64,000 bases of DNA from Sphingomonas oligoaromativorans (GTDB lineage Bacteria > Pseudomonadota > Alphaproteobacteria > Sphingomonadales > Sphingomonadaceae). Where the stretch lies: positions 62,001 through 126,000 of the forward strand of contig NZ_JAASQK010000003.1 of NCBI RefSeq assembly GCF_011762195.1, in the 5' to 3' direction. Below the pieces are notes generated by a model. It saw only the letters and a list, made by a program, of their open reading frames with translations. It was not told the origin of the DNA and searched no databases. The translations under genes and the position numbers were made by a program. Positions 26,060 to 35,034 of this stretch are shown one piece after another (positions within the stretch are counted from its first letter, which is position 1; every line of letters begins with the position of its first letter).

Positions 26060-26479
26060 ATGGTAAGGTTGTGGCACGGGCTCACGCCCGAGCGTCGCGC
26101 CCTGTTCGTGCAGCTCATCCGCTATGGCGTGGTGGGCGTCGGCGTGACGCTGTTCCAGATCGCGATCTACAATCTGCTGATCGGGGCCGGGCATCGCCCG
26201 CCGCTCGTCGCCAACACGCTGGCGACCGCCGCCGCGATGGTGGTCGGCTACACGATCCACAGCCGCTTCACCTTCGACGGCCATGGCGAGCGGGAAAGCG
26301 AGCTGCGCGCCATCCTGCGCTTCGTCGCCGCCAACATGGTGGGCTTCGCGGCCAACAGCTTCTGGGTGTGGCTGTTCACCTCCGCGCTGCACCTCTCCGC
26401 CCATTGGCCGTCCGTGCCGATGTTCTGCGTGACACCCGCCCTTCTGTTCTGGCTGAACCGCATGTGGGTTTTCGAGTAA
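26060..26479 (+). CDS. GtrA-family membrane protein
   Basis: A 139-residue protein with four transmembrane helices and the family signature RYGVVGVGVTLFQIAIYN in helix 1, then FTFDGHGE between helices 2 and 3, and the final FWLNRMWVF. GtrA proteins take part in moving undecaprenyl-phosphate-linked glucose, or similar monosaccharides, across the inner membrane. The partner enzyme GtrB is the next gene, 25 bases downstream. The start at 26060 (ATG) was chosen over a TTG 12 bases upstream; the ribosome site is weak for both. Its presence beside a GtrB and several GT-C-like genes is the core of the glycan hypothesis. Confidence 0.9.
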   Translation: MVRLWHGLTPERRALFVQLIRYGVVGVGVTLFQIAIYNLLIGAGHRPPLVANTLATAAAMVVGYTIHSRFTFDGHGERESELRAILRFVAANMVGFAANSFWVWLFTSALHLSAHWPSVPMFCVTPALLFWLNRMWVFE

Positions 26480-26504
26480 GCCGGAACGCGCCTAAGGTAT
26501 GCTG

Positions 26505-27470
26505 ATGAACGATGCCTCCCCTCTGATGACCGTCCTCGTCCCCGTGAAGGACGAGGAGGATGCGATCCGGCATTTCGTCGAGCGCGTCGGCGCCGTGCTG
26601 GAGGCCCTGAACGAGCCGCAGGGCTGGGAAATCCTGTTCGTCGACGATGGCAGCCGCGACAACACGCTGGCCGCGATCCTGGCGGCGCATCGCGCGGACC
26701 CGAGGGTCCGCTGCCTCTCGCTGTCGCGCAATTTCGGCAAGGAGGCGGCGCTGTCCGCCGGGCTCGACCATGCGGCGGGGCAGGTGGTGATCCCGCTCGA
26801 CGTCGACCTGCAAGACCCGCCCGAGGTGATCGGCACGATGGTGGCGCGCTGGCGCGAGGGCAACGACGTGGTCTACGGCGTCCGCCGCAACCGCGAGACG
26901 GACAGCTTCCCCAAGCGGCTGACCGCCGACCTCTATTACCGCGCGCACAATTATCTCTCTGCGGACAAGATTCCCGAACATGCCGGCGATTTCCGCCTGC
27001 TCGATCGCAAGGTGGTGGACGTCATCCGCTCGATGCCCGAGCGCAACCGCTTCATGAAGGGGCTGTTCGCCTGGGCGGGCTTCCGCCAGGCGGCGGTGGA
27101 ATATGATCGCGTGCCGCGCAACGTCGGCACCACCAAGTTCAACTACTGGAAGCTCTGGACGCTGGCGCTCGACGGCATCACCTCGGGCTCGACCCTGCCG
27201 CTCCGGGTGTGGAGCTATCTGGGCGGCATCGTCGCGGTGGGGGCGCTGGTCTATGCGGGGTTCCTCGTCCTGCGCACCTTCATCCATGGCGGCGACGTGC
27301 CGGGCTATCCCTCGCTGATGGTGGCGATCCTGTTCTTCGGGGGCGTGCAGCTTCTCTCGCTCGGCGTGCTCGGCGAATATGTCGGGCGTATCCTCGTCGA
27401 GACGAAGCACCGGCCGATCTATGTCGTCCGCGAGACGATAGGCACCTCGCTCCAGCCGATGGCGGGCTGA
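26505..27470 (+). CDS. GtrB-like family 2 glycosyltransferase
   Basis: A 321-residue enzyme expected to transfer a sugar from a nucleotide donor to undecaprenyl phosphate on the cytoplasmic face. The GT-A domain shows VLVPVKDEEDAI, the DDGSRDNT motif, the metal-binding LDVDLQDPPEVI, and YGVRRNRETDSFPKR. Two C-terminal transmembrane helices (about residues 235-260 and 272-295) are typical of GtrB/DPM1-type enzymes. An AAGG lies 7 bases before the chosen ATG; another ATG 6 bases upstream is too close to it. It overlaps the methyltransferase gene by one base (TGATG). The specific sugar cannot be predicted. Confidence 0.92.
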   Translation: MNDASPLMTVLVPVKDEEDAIRHFVERVGAVLEALNEPQGWEILFVDDGSRDNTLAAILAAHRADPRVRCLSLSRNFGKEAALSAGLDHAAGQVVIPLDVDLQDPPEVIGTMVARWREGNDVVYGVRRNRETDSFPKRLTADLYYRAHNYLSADKIPEHAGDFRLLDRKVVDVIRSMPERNRFMKGLFAWAGFRQAAVEYDRVPRNVGTTKFNYWKLWTLALDGITSGSTLPLRVWSYLGGIVAVGALVYAGFLVLRTFIHGGDVPGYPSLMVAILFFGGVQLLSLGVLGEYVGRILVETKHRPIYVVRETIGTSLQPMAG

Positions 27471-28204
27471 TGGATCGGGCCATCTATGACCGCATGGCGG
27501 AAATAGATGCCGAACATTGGTGGTTTGCGGCGCGGCGGCGGATCGTCTCCGCGCTGATCCGCGATCAGGTGCCGCTGAGCCCGCACGCGGAGATATTGGA
27601 GGTGGGCGCGGGCACCGGCTCGAACCTGACGATGCTTCAGGGGATGGGCCATGTCGACGCGATCGAGCCCGACGCCAAGGCCCGCGCGCTCGCCAGCCGG
27701 CGGGCGGGCATCCATGTCGAGGGCGGGACGCTGCCGGACCGGGTGCATCTGGAGGACCGGCATTACGACCTGATCCTGCTGCTCGACGTGCTGGAGCATA
27801 TCGGGGACGATCATGGTTCGCTCCGCGTGCTGCGCGGCAAGCTCGCGCCCGGCGGACGGATGGTGCTGACCGTGCCGGCGTCCCCCTGGATGTGGAGCGC
27901 CCACGACGTCGCCCATCATCACAAGCGCCGCTACACCGCGCGCACGCTCCGCGCCGCCTTCGATGCGGGCGGGCTCAGCGTGCGGCACATGAGCCACTTC
28001 AACACGCTGCTCTATCCGCTGATCGCCGCCGCGCGGATCGCCGGGCGGCTGCGCCACCGCGAAGGCAGCGACGAGGCGATGCCCTCGCCGCTGGTCAATG
28101 CGGTGCTGGAGCGCGTCTTCGCGGCCGAGCGTCACTGGGTGACGCGCGGCACGCTGCCCTTCGGCGTCTCGTTGCTGGCGGTGGTCGAACCCGCCCCGCG
28201 GTGA
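27470..28204 (+). CDS. Class I SAM-dependent methyltransferase (HWWF type)
   Basis: A 244-residue methyltransferase. The SAM-binding motif I is ILEVGAGTGSNL (about residues 42-53), the acidic end of strand 2 is AIEPD, and motif IV is LLLDVLEHIGDD, followed by LTVPASPWMWSAHD. The N-terminal AEHWWFAARR is a hallmark of a group often found beside polyprenyl-phosphate glycosyltransferases. A role in methylating a sugar or lipid-linked intermediate is inference. The start shares one base with the GtrB-like stop. Its 3' end overlaps the convergent membrane-protein gene by 73 bases, so the last 24 codons of this gene and the end of the other occupy the same DNA. Confidence 0.88.
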   Translation: MDRAIYDRMAEIDAEHWWFAARRRIVSALIRDQVPLSPHAEILEVGAGTGSNLTMLQGMGHVDAIEPDAKARALASRRAGIHVEGGTLPDRVHLEDRHYDLILLLDVLEHIGDDHGSLRVLRGKLAPGGRMVLTVPASPWMWSAHDVAHHHKRRYTARTLRAAFDAGGLSVRHMSHFNTLLYPLIAAARIAGRLRHREGSDEAMPSPLVNAVLERVFAAERHWVTRGTLPFGVSLLAVVEPAPR

Positions 28205-29742
28205 ACGATGCGATAGAGCACGCCGAAGCGCTTGCCCTCCCAGATCGGCACGAGATCCGGGTCGACCGGCCAGCGATCGCGCGGCATGTCGATCATCCAG
28301 ACATAATCGAAGGCGTTGCGCGGGAAATATTGCAGCGCCAGTTCGAGGATCGGCTCGTTGCGCGCGCGGCAATCCGGGCGGCGGACGATCTGTGACGGAT
28401 CGTGCGAGAAATAGCGCCCCGCATCCCGGTAGCGCACGCGCAGGAGCTGGGCGCCGGGCGCCTCCCACTGGTCGTTGACGAAGGCCCGCCGGCGAACCGT
28501 GGCCATCGAGCTCAGATGCTCCATGCGCGTCGTGTACCAGGCGCTGCGGCAGGGGACGTTGGCGAGCGCCATCACCCGGCTGCCCATCGGCACATGGTCG
28601 AGCGCCTTCAACTGCTGCTGATAGTTGCGCTCGAACTTGAGGAAGGCGAGCGTCGACACCGCCACGCGCGCGCCGAAGAAGAGCAGGCCGGCCGCCGCCA
28701 CCGCGTTCGCCACCCGCTTGTTGGCGATCGGGCGCAGCGCCAGGATCGGCATCGCCACCATATAGGGGACGAGGCGCATGTCGGCATAGGCCGAGCTCAG
28801 CAGCACGCGCGGCAGGCAGATGAAGACGATCGCCAGCAGGATGGAGATGATGCCCAGCGTCGCCTCATAGCGCCGCCACGGCCGCCTCGAGGCGAAGCCC
28901 GACAGGCCGACGAGGATCAGGATGGCGGCGCTCGCCTCGTCCCACAGCTCGACGCGCTCGCGCAGCACCGAATAGAGCCAGCGCCACTTGAACCACCATT
29001 TGAACCAGTCGAACGTGCCGTGCGGAGCGCTGCCGCCGCGCCATGGCAGCAGCAGGATCGCCGGCGGCGCGAGCGGCAGGCAGGCGACGAAGGCGCGCCA
29101 GCCGCTTTGCACCCAGTCCTCCCCTTCCCTGCGGCAGCGGACCACCTCCGCGATGAAGCAGAGGATGCCGAGCACGCCCCAGGCGAAGCTGTGCGCCACC
29201 CAGATCAGGAAGCTGACGACGAAGAAGATATGGGGCCGGTATTTCAGCCGCCCCGTCCGCGCGAGCCTCAGCCAGAAGGCGAAGGCGATCAGCATCAGCC
29301 CCATCGCCATCGCGAAATTGATGAAGCCGAACTGGAAGGGATAGCCATAGGCCAAAGGCAGCGCGAAGAGCGCGGTGGGCGGCACCCGCCCGTGGATCTC
29401 GCGCGCGATCAGCAGCAGGCCCGCGACCGTCACCGCCGGGATCGCCATGACGATCAGCTTCACCGCCAGCTCGAGCCCGAGGATCGGCCCCAGCACCTGC
29501 ACCATCAGATCGCAGGCGAGATTGCCGATCAGCGCCCAGTTGAAGCTGTAATAGCGCGACAGGAAAGGCGAGCTGTCGATCTCGAGCTGGACGCGGTAGC
29601 GCCCCATATGCCCCATCAGGTCGGTGAGCGGCGGGATCGGCGGCAGCAGCAGCGGCACCAGCGCCAACGCGATCATGGCGAAGGCGAAGGCGCGGGTTTC
29701 CCACCAGGCAGACGGACGCGGTGACGGCGACGGTTCGATCAT
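28132..29742 (-). CDS. Multi-pass membrane protein, GT-C-like
   Basis: A 536-residue protein with about eleven hydrophobic helices and a soluble C-terminal domain of about 130 residues containing WMIDMPRDRW. The first extracytoplasmic loop has PPLTDLMGHMGRYR, an acidic residue followed by a histidine six places on; similar loops occur in GT-C-fold proteins that lack the D-D pair. It is not a close copy of the other two large membrane proteins nearby, which share a different loop. Function is unknown; a glycosyl or lipid-linked transfer role is suggested by context only. It is on the minus strand and ends inside the 3' end of the convergent methyltransferase gene. Confidence 0.7.
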   Translation of the reverse strand: MIEPSPSPRPSAWWETRAFAFAMIALALVPLLLPPIPPLTDLMGHMGRYRVQLEIDSSPFLSRYYSFNWALIGNLACDLMVQVLGPILGLELAVKLIVMAIPAVTVAGLLLIAREIHGRVPPTALFALPLAYGYPFQFGFINFAMAMGLMLIAFAFWLRLARTGRLKYRPHIFFVVSFLIWVAHSFAWGVLGILCFIAEVVRCRREGEDWVQSGWRAFVACLPLAPPAILLLPWRGGSAPHGTFDWFKWWFKWRWLYSVLRERVELWDEASAAILILVGLSGFASRRPWRRYEATLGIISILLAIVFICLPRVLLSSAYADMRLVPYMVAMPILALRPIANKRVANAVAAAGLLFFGARVAVSTLAFLKFERNYQQQLKALDHVPMGSRVMALANVPCRSAWYTTRMEHLSSMATVRRRAFVNDQWEAPGAQLLRVRYRDAGRYFSHDPSQIVRRPDCRARNEPILELALQYFPRNAFDYVWMIDMPRDRWPVDPDLVPIWEGKRFGVLYRIVHRGAGSTTASNETPKGSVPRVTQ

Positions 29743-29803
29743 ACGGATTCCGGCGATAGTCCGCGCCGGGGCCTGCGAGCAAGCGGGCTTCGCAGGCCCC
29801 GGA

Positions 29804-31621
29804 TCAGTAGATCACCGAATAGACCTGCGCATCGGGGACTTCGGGCATGGCGACGGGCCGCAGCCAGGATGGCGGCCTGCCCGCGATCAGGCGCGCGGCG
29901 ATGTCGCCGGGCGCCGCCTGCGCCAGCCCGCGTGCGCTGTTCGAGGCCGGGCAGAAATAGACATAGGCCGGCCGCCTCTGCTCCACCACGGCGCGCGCCT
30001 GCGCCTCGTCGGTGGCGAAGAAGCGGAGCACGTCGTCCATCGCCTGCGGCGTGCGGTGATAGCTGGCGGCGATCACGCTGTGGCGCGTGCTCGACACGAT
30101 CGCGCTCGCGAAATCGAGGTCGGACAGCCACAGGCTGGTCGGCAGCGCGTCGAGCCGGTGGACATGCGCGAGATCGGTGCAGGCGGCGAAGGCGTCGCCC
30201 GCGCGCTTCTCGCTGGCGGGCGGGGTCACCGCGCCGGCCGCCAGCATCGCCGGCGTGACGGGCAGCAGCAGCAGCACCGCGCCTGCCTGCGCGAGGATGC
30301 GGGCGGCGGGCAGGCGGAACGCCCGGATTGGCGTGCTGACGATCCTGAGCAGCATCAGCGCGCCGGGAATGGCGAGGATGTTCGAGACGGCGCCCGCGCG
30401 CAGCACGAGCACGCCGATCGCGGTGGCGGCGAGCAGCAGGAAGCCATAATCGACGAGAATCGGGCTGCGGCGCGGCGAGCGCAGTTCGGCGATCACGCCG
30501 ACGAGGCCGATCAGCGGGAAACCGAGCCAGCCGATGATATCGTGCATCGGCTCATGCCAGATCGGCTGCCCCTCGGCGACGCGGCTGTACCAGAGCCGGA
30601 CGTCGAGCGGGGTCAGCATCGAGAAGGCGCCCGCGCCGCATTGGGGCGCCCAGGCCTTGTAGAGCGCGGCGCAGGCGAGCGCGGTGAGGCCCAGCGCGAC
30701 AAGCCGCACAGCCGGCCCCTTTTCGGCGCAACGCAGCGCCGCGAGCGATCCGAGCGTGGCCAATGCGAAGATGCCCATGTGGACGGGCGACACCGCGTCG
30801 CAGAAGGTCCGGTCGAACAGCGCGCCGCCATGGGCGAGGAGGAACAGCGCGAGGCTCGCCAGCGTCAGCGCGCCGAGATAGGCGGGGAGGGCCGAGCGCT
30901 CGCGCTGCGGCTGGACCACCCAGCGCAGGCCGAGCCCGGCGCCGGACGCCGCCGCGAAGACGATCCCTTCGAGCGAGATATGCATCCACAGTGCGGCGGC
31001 GGCTCCGGCGAGCGCCGCGCGCCGGGGGCTGCGCCGGCCGAGCAGGGCCGAGACGATCAGCAGCGCGCAGACCGCCTGCCAGCCATGATGATCGATGCGC
31101 AGCGGGTGGGCGAGGGCGTAGCTGCCCGCATCGGCGCCGCAGAAGACGGCGGCGAGCAGCGCGAGGGGGCGGCTGTCGAAGATCTGCCGCGTGATGCGCG
31201 CGATCAGCCCGGTCAGCGCCGCGAAGGTGAGGAAGGGCACGACGACGCAGGCGACCAGCTCCGCCGCCGGCTGGCCGAGCAGCGGCCGGAACAGCAGGAT
31301 CACCGCCGCGATCGGCACGTCGAGCAGGCGGGACCAGTGCATCGGCAGGCCGGCCGGCGGATTGACGCGATACTGGGTGACGTCGAACCAGCTCTGCCCC
31401 GCGATCCAGTCGCGCACCTGCTGGAGGCGCATCAGATCGTCGGGATCGTGGAAGCGCTCGCCCCGAATCCCGGACCAGGAGCTGAACACCATCAGCCCGT
31501 AGAACAGCAGGATGATCGCAGTCAGCAACAGCCCGTAGAGACGCGGAGATAGGCGCATCGGCTCGCCCCCCGACGAGTCCGATGCGCCGGCGGCCCCGTC
31601 CGCCAACCGTGTGTCGCTCAT
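29804..31621 (-). CDS. Large multi-pass membrane protein, GT-C glycosyltransferase-like (paralogue of 24.1-26.0 kb gene)
   Basis: A 605-residue protein with about twelve transmembrane helices and a soluble C-terminal part. The first loop repeats the motif of the other paralogue: [15 protein letters not shown], then [19 protein letters not shown], with the same spacing. Around 20 residues of this loop are identical between the two, while the rest has diverged, as expected of an active-site loop. The start at 31621 overlaps the flavoprotein stop by 4 bases (ATGA), which supports it over an internal Met at residue 22. It therefore belongs to the same transcript as the flavoprotein. Enzymatic role as a lipid-linked-sugar transferase is inference. 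Confidence 0.72.
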   Translation of the reverse strand: MSDTRLADGAAGASDSSGGEPMRLSPRLYGLLLTAIILLFYGLMVFSSWSGIRGERFHDPDDLMRLQQVRDWIAGQSWFDVTQYRVNPPAGLPMHWSRLLDVPIAAVILLFRPLLGQPAAELVACVVVPFLTFAALTGLIARITRQIFDSRPLALLAAVFCGADAGSYALAHPLRIDHHGWQAVCALLIVSALLGRRSPRRAALAGAAAALWMHISLEGIVFAAASGAGLGLRWVVQPQRERSALPAYLGALTLASLALFLLAHGGALFDRTFCDAVSPVHMGIFALATLGSLAALRCAEKGPAVRLVALGLTALACAALYKAWAPQCGAGAFSMLTPLDVRLWYSRVAEGQPIWHEPMHDIIGWLGFPLIGLVGVIAELRSPRRSPILVDYGFLLLAATAIGVLVLRAGAVSNILAIPGALMLLRIVSTPIRAFRLPAARILAQAGAVLLLLPVTPAMLAAGAVTPPASEKRAGDAFAACTDLAHVHRLDALPTSLWLSDLDFASAIVSSTRHSVIAASYHRTPQAMDDVLRFFATDEAQARAVVEQRRPAYVYFCPASNSARGLAQAAPGDIAARLIAGRPPSWLRPVAMPEVPDAQVYSVIY

Positions 31622-33183
31622 GCCGCGTGCAGGCGGCGGGGCACGGCGCGGACCGAGCCCAGCGCCGCGCGAGCGTCATCCTCGATCGGGCGGGCGATCC
31701 GGGCGGCTTCGCCCTCGTTGCCCGCCTCGTGATATTCGGCGTCCTCGTTCACCGCCCAGACGTCGAACTGGCGGTGGCCGGCCAGGATGTTGCGGACGGT
31801 CAGCATCGCCGTCATCATCGCGTGATCCTGGTTGTTGTAGCGGTGCATCCCGTTGCGGCCGACGAGGTGGAGCGTCGGATAGGCGGCCTCCAGCTCCTCG
31901 CGCATCGCGGTGACGTGCTGCGCATAGGCGTCGTCATAGACCGGATAGGCCTTCTCCTGCCGCACCACCACGCCGCCTTCGACGGCGGCCGGGTCGCACA
32001 GGCCGAGCAGCCCCATCTCGCGGGTCGCGAGCGCCACGAGGTCGGCGTCGGACGAGGTCCACAGGCCGTCGCCCTCGAAGCAGAAATATTCGAGGCCGAC
32101 GCAGGCGAGATCGGGATCGGGCACCATCTCGGGCGACCAGGACCGGAAATTCTGGATGCGGCCGACCTTCACCTTCGAATCATGGATGTAGATCCAGTTG
32201 TCCGGGAAGAGATCGGGCGAGCGGATCATCAGCGCGACGGTCAGGAAGTCGCGATATTTGAGGTCGAGCGCTTGCGGAAGCGAGGCCGGCAGCGGATGGA
32301 TGCGCCCCGCCAGCTCGCGCATCGGCGCGGACGAGATGACATGGTCGGCGCGGATGATGCGATCGCCATCCGGCCCGGTGGCGGTGACGCGCCAGCCGCC
32401 GGCATCCTGCGAAAGCTGCTTCAGCGCATGGGCCATCAGCACCGTGTTGCCGCCTTCGACCACCCGATCGCGCGCAGCTTCCCACATCATGCCGGGGCCG
32501 CGCCGCGGATAGCGGAAGCTCTCTAGCAGCGTCTTGGTCTCCATGCCGTCATTGGGCTTCTTGTTGAGCCCCAGCGAGCGCCTGAAGCCGTCCAGCACCG
32601 CCTTGCCGAGCGACAGGCCCTTGATGCGCTGCGCCGCCCAGTCGGCGGAGATCTCGTCGCAGGGCATCCCCCAGACCTTCTCGGTGTAGGTCTTGAAGAA
32701 GATGCCGAACAGCTTGGCGCCGAACTGGTTGATCGTCCAATCCTGGAAGGAGCGGGCCTCCTTCTTGGGGAAGAGCTTCCAGCGCAGATAGCTCGCCATG
32801 CACAGGGCAGAGCGCAGGATGCCGAGGTTCCACAGCGCCTCGAACGCGCGCAGCGGATAGCTGTAGAACTTGCCCTCGTAATAGATGCGGCTCATGCGTG
32901 GCCGCTCGATGAAGTCGTCCGGCAGGATCTCGTTCCAGAGATCGACCACCTCGCGCGATTTCGAGAAGAATCGATGGCCGCCGATGTCGAAGCGGAAGCC
33001 CTTGTGCTCGACGGTGCGGCTGATGCCGCCGACATAGGCCGGGTCTTTCTCGATCACCGTGACACGCTTGCCGGCCTTGGTGAGGAGATAGGCGGCGGTG
33101 AGGCCCGCAGGCCCCGCGCCGATGATGGCGACGTCCACCTTGTCCTGATGCCGAGCGCCCACACGCCTCTCCCGAAGATCCAT
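31618..33183 (-). CDS. FAD-dependent oxidoreductase, UDP-galactopyranose-mutase-like
   Basis: A 521-residue flavoprotein. The N-terminal dinucleotide motif is [13 protein letters not shown] (G22, G24, G27), followed by [15 protein letters not shown] and the [12 protein letters not shown] segment that marks the amine-oxidase/UGM superfamily. The middle part has [25 protein letters not shown], found in a group of UGM-like proteins common beside polysaccharide genes. The C-terminal [18 protein letters not shown] closes the FAD site. True UDP-galactopyranose mutases are shorter (about 370-400 residues), so the substrate may be a different sugar or lipid-linked intermediate. It is the first gene of a two-gene minus-strand unit with the 605-residue membrane protein. 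Confidence 0.82.
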   Translation of the reverse strand: MDLRERRVGARHQDKVDVAIIGAGPAGLTAAYLLTKAGKRVTVIEKDPAYVGGISRTVEHKGFRFDIGGHRFFSKSREVVDLWNEILPDDFIERPRMSRIYYEGKFYSYPLRAFEALWNLGILRSALCMASYLRWKLFPKKEARSFQDWTINQFGAKLFGIFFKTYTEKVWGMPCDEISADWAAQRIKGLSLGKAVLDGFRRSLGLNKKPNDGMETKTLLESFRYPRRGPGMMWEAARDRVVEGGNTVLMAHALKQLSQDAGGWRVTATGPDGDRIIRADHVISSAPMRELAGRIHPLPASLPQALDLKYRDFLTVALMIRSPDLFPDNWIYIHDSKVKVGRIQNFRSWSPEMVPDPDLACVGLEYFCFEGDGLWTSSDADLVALATREMGLLGLCDPAAVEGGVVVRQEKAYPVYDDAYAQHVTAMREELEAAYPTLHLVGRNGMHRYNNQDHAMMTAMLTVRNILAGHRQFDVWAVNEDAEYHEAGNEGEAARIARPIEDDARAALGSVRAVPRRLHAA

Positions 33184-33251
33184 GCCCTCGGGATGCCTGT
33201 GGAGAAATAATTTAGGGTTAACGCCGCCCGAGTCGCGATGACGGCAAAAGA

Positions 33252-33288
33252 AAGGGCGGCGAATCCCTTGCGAGGATTCGCCGCCCTT
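33252..33288 (-). terminator. Rho-independent terminator of argG
   Basis: A perfect 15-bp stem (arms at 33252-33266 and 33274-33288, reading AAGGGCGGCGAATCC and its complement) with a 7-base loop. On the minus strand it is followed by TTTCTTTT, so it ends the argG transcript about 20 bases after the argG stop. Confidence 0.9.
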
Positions 33289-33307
33289 CTTCGAATCGAT
33301 TCGCCGA

Positions 33308-34528
33308 TCAGCGGCCGTCGCGGCGGCCGAGCAGGCGGAGACGGAGCGCGTTCAATTTGATGAAGCCCGCCGCGTCGCGCTGGTCGTAAGCGCCGGCGTC
33401 GTCCTCGAAGGTCACGACCTTCTCGGAATAGAGCGTGTTCGGCGACTTGCGGCCGACGACGTAGCAGCCGCCCTTGTAGAGCTTGAGGCGGACGGTGCCG
33501 GCCACCTTCTCCTGGCTGTGGTCGATCGCCGACTGGAGCATCTCGCGCTCGGGCGAGAACCAGAAGCCGTTGTAGATCAGCTCGGCATAGCGGATCGCCA
33601 GCTCGTCCTTCAGATGCGCCGCGCCGCGATCGAGCGTGATCTGCTCGATGCCGCGATGGGCGGCATGATAGATGGTGCCGCCCGGCGTCTCGTACATGCC
33701 GCGCGACTTCATGCCGACGAAGCGGTTCTCGACCAGATCGAGGCGGCCGATGCCATGCTTGCGGCCGAGATCGTTGAGCGCCGCCAGCAGCGTCGCCGGC
33801 GACATGCCGACGCCGTTCAGCGCGACGCCGTCGCCCCGCTCGAAGTCGATCGTGATATATTCGGGCGCGTCGGGCGCGTCCTCCGGGTTGACGGTGCGCG
33901 AATAGACATAGTCCGGCACCTCGTCCCACGGATTCTCCAGCACCTTACCCTCGGACGAGGTGTGGAGCAGGTTCGCGTCGGTGGAGAAGGGCGATTCGCC
34001 GCGCTTGTCCTTGGGCACCGGAATCTGGTGCTTCTCGGCATATTCGATCAGCTTGGTGCGGCTGGTCAGATCCCATTCGCGCCACGGCGCGATCACCTTG
34101 ATGTCGGGCTGGAGCGCGTAATAGCCGAGCTCGAAGCGGACCTGGTCGTTGCCCTTGCCGGTGGCGCCATGGCTGACGGCATCGGCGCCCACCAGCTTGG
34201 CGATCTCGATCTGGCGCTTGGCGATCAGCGGACGCGCGATCGAGGTGCCGAGCAGATAGGTGCCCTCGTAGAGCGCGTTGGCGCGCATCATCGGGAACAC
34301 ATAGTCGCGGGTGAATTCCTCGCGCAGATCGTCGATGAAGATATGCTCGGGCTTGACGCCCATCAGCTCGGCCTTGGCGCGCGCCGGCTCCAGCTCTTCC
34401 CCCTGACCGAGATCGGCCGTGAAGGTGACGACCTCGCAATTGTAGGTCTCCTTCAGCCATTTGAGGATGACGCTGGTGTCGAGGCCGCCCGAATAGGCGA
34501 GGACGACGCGATTGACCTGTTGCGTCAT
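33308..34528 (-). CDS. argG: Argininosuccinate synthase
   Basis: Condenses citrulline and aspartate with ATP to argininosuccinate in arginine synthesis. 406 residues, the normal length. Visible are the ATP pyrophosphatase P-loop [14 protein letters not shown] (residues 8-21), [15 protein letters not shown], the citrulline and aspartate-binding [13 protein letters not shown], and [10 protein letters not shown] with its downstream [10 protein letters not shown]. An AAGGA lies before the ATG. It is followed by a strong terminator and transcribed alone, divergent from the small EF-hand gene. With argB at 20.6 kb it is the second arginine gene in the window. Confidence 0.98.
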   Translation of the reverse strand: MTQQVNRVVLAYSGGLDTSVILKWLKETYNCEVVTFTADLGQGEELEPARAKAELMGVKPEHIFIDDLREEFTRDYVFPMMRANALYEGTYLLGTSIARPLIAKRQIEIAKLVGADAVSHGATGKGNDQVRFELGYYALQPDIKVIAPWREWDLTSRTKLIEYAEKHQIPVPKDKRGESPFSTDANLLHTSSEGKVLENPWDEVPDYVYSRTVNPEDAPDAPEYITIDFERGDGVALNGVGMSPATLLAALNDLGRKHGIGRLDLVENRFVGMKSRGMYETPGGTIYHAAHRGIEQITLDRGAAHLKDELAIRYAELIYNGFWFSPEREMLQSAIDHSQEKVAGTVRLKLYKGGCYVVGRKSPNTLYSEKVVTFEDDAGAYDQRDAAGFIKLNALRLRLLGRRDGR

Positions 34529-34611
34529 GGCTGATTCCTTCGTGGGGTTTGGGGGTTACGGATCGGGCGCGCCTGTGCCATCGCGACGCTCGCGGTTCAA
34601 CCCGGAGTGTC

Positions 34612-35031
34612 ATGATGTCGAGATGCGGGCTGCTTCTTTTGCCCATGATCTGTGTCTCCGGGATGGCATTTGCCGATCCGCCGCCGGTCAGGCGCGCCGA
34701 TGTGGTGAACCGCGCCGCGACGATGTTCGACCGGGCCGACACCAATCATGACGGCATCCTGACCCGCGAGGAATATCACGCGGCGCTCGCCGCCATCGCC
34801 AAAGCGAAGAGCGCGACTCCGACGGAGAAGGGTTGGGCGATGGTCGACGCGCAGTTCGATGCGGTCGACCAGTCCCACACCGGCCACATCCCGCGTGACC
34901 AGTTCATCGCCGCCGCCACGGCTCATTTCGACGGGGCCGACCTCAACCGGGACGGCATCGTCACCCCCGGCGAGGCGCGCAAGGCCGCGAAGATGAAGCG
35001 CAAGGCGATGAAGGCCGGGCGCGCGCAATAG
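34612..35031 (+). CDS. Small secreted EF-hand protein
   Basis: A 139-residue exported protein with a signal peptide (about residues 1-21, ending GMAFAD). Three EF-hand loops are visible: DRADTNHDGILTREE (canonical D-x-N-x-D-G), DAVDQSHTGHIPRDQ (weaker), and DGADLNRDGIVTPGE (canonical). The tail is Lys/Arg-rich (KAAKMKRKAMKAGRAQ). GGAGTGTC lies just before the start; a second ATG three bases on is also possible. Calcium binding is likely; the role is unknown. This is the second exported EF-hand protein in the window, but it is not in an operon: it ends 3 bases before the convergent cfa gene. Confidence 0.8.
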   Translation: MMSRCGLLLLPMICVSGMAFADPPPVRRADVVNRAATMFDRADTNHDGILTREEYHAALAAIAKAKSATPTEKGWAMVDAQFDAVDQSHTGHIPRDQFIAAATAHFDGADLNRDGIVTPGEARKAAKMKRKAMKAGRAQ

Positions 35032-35034
35032 CGC

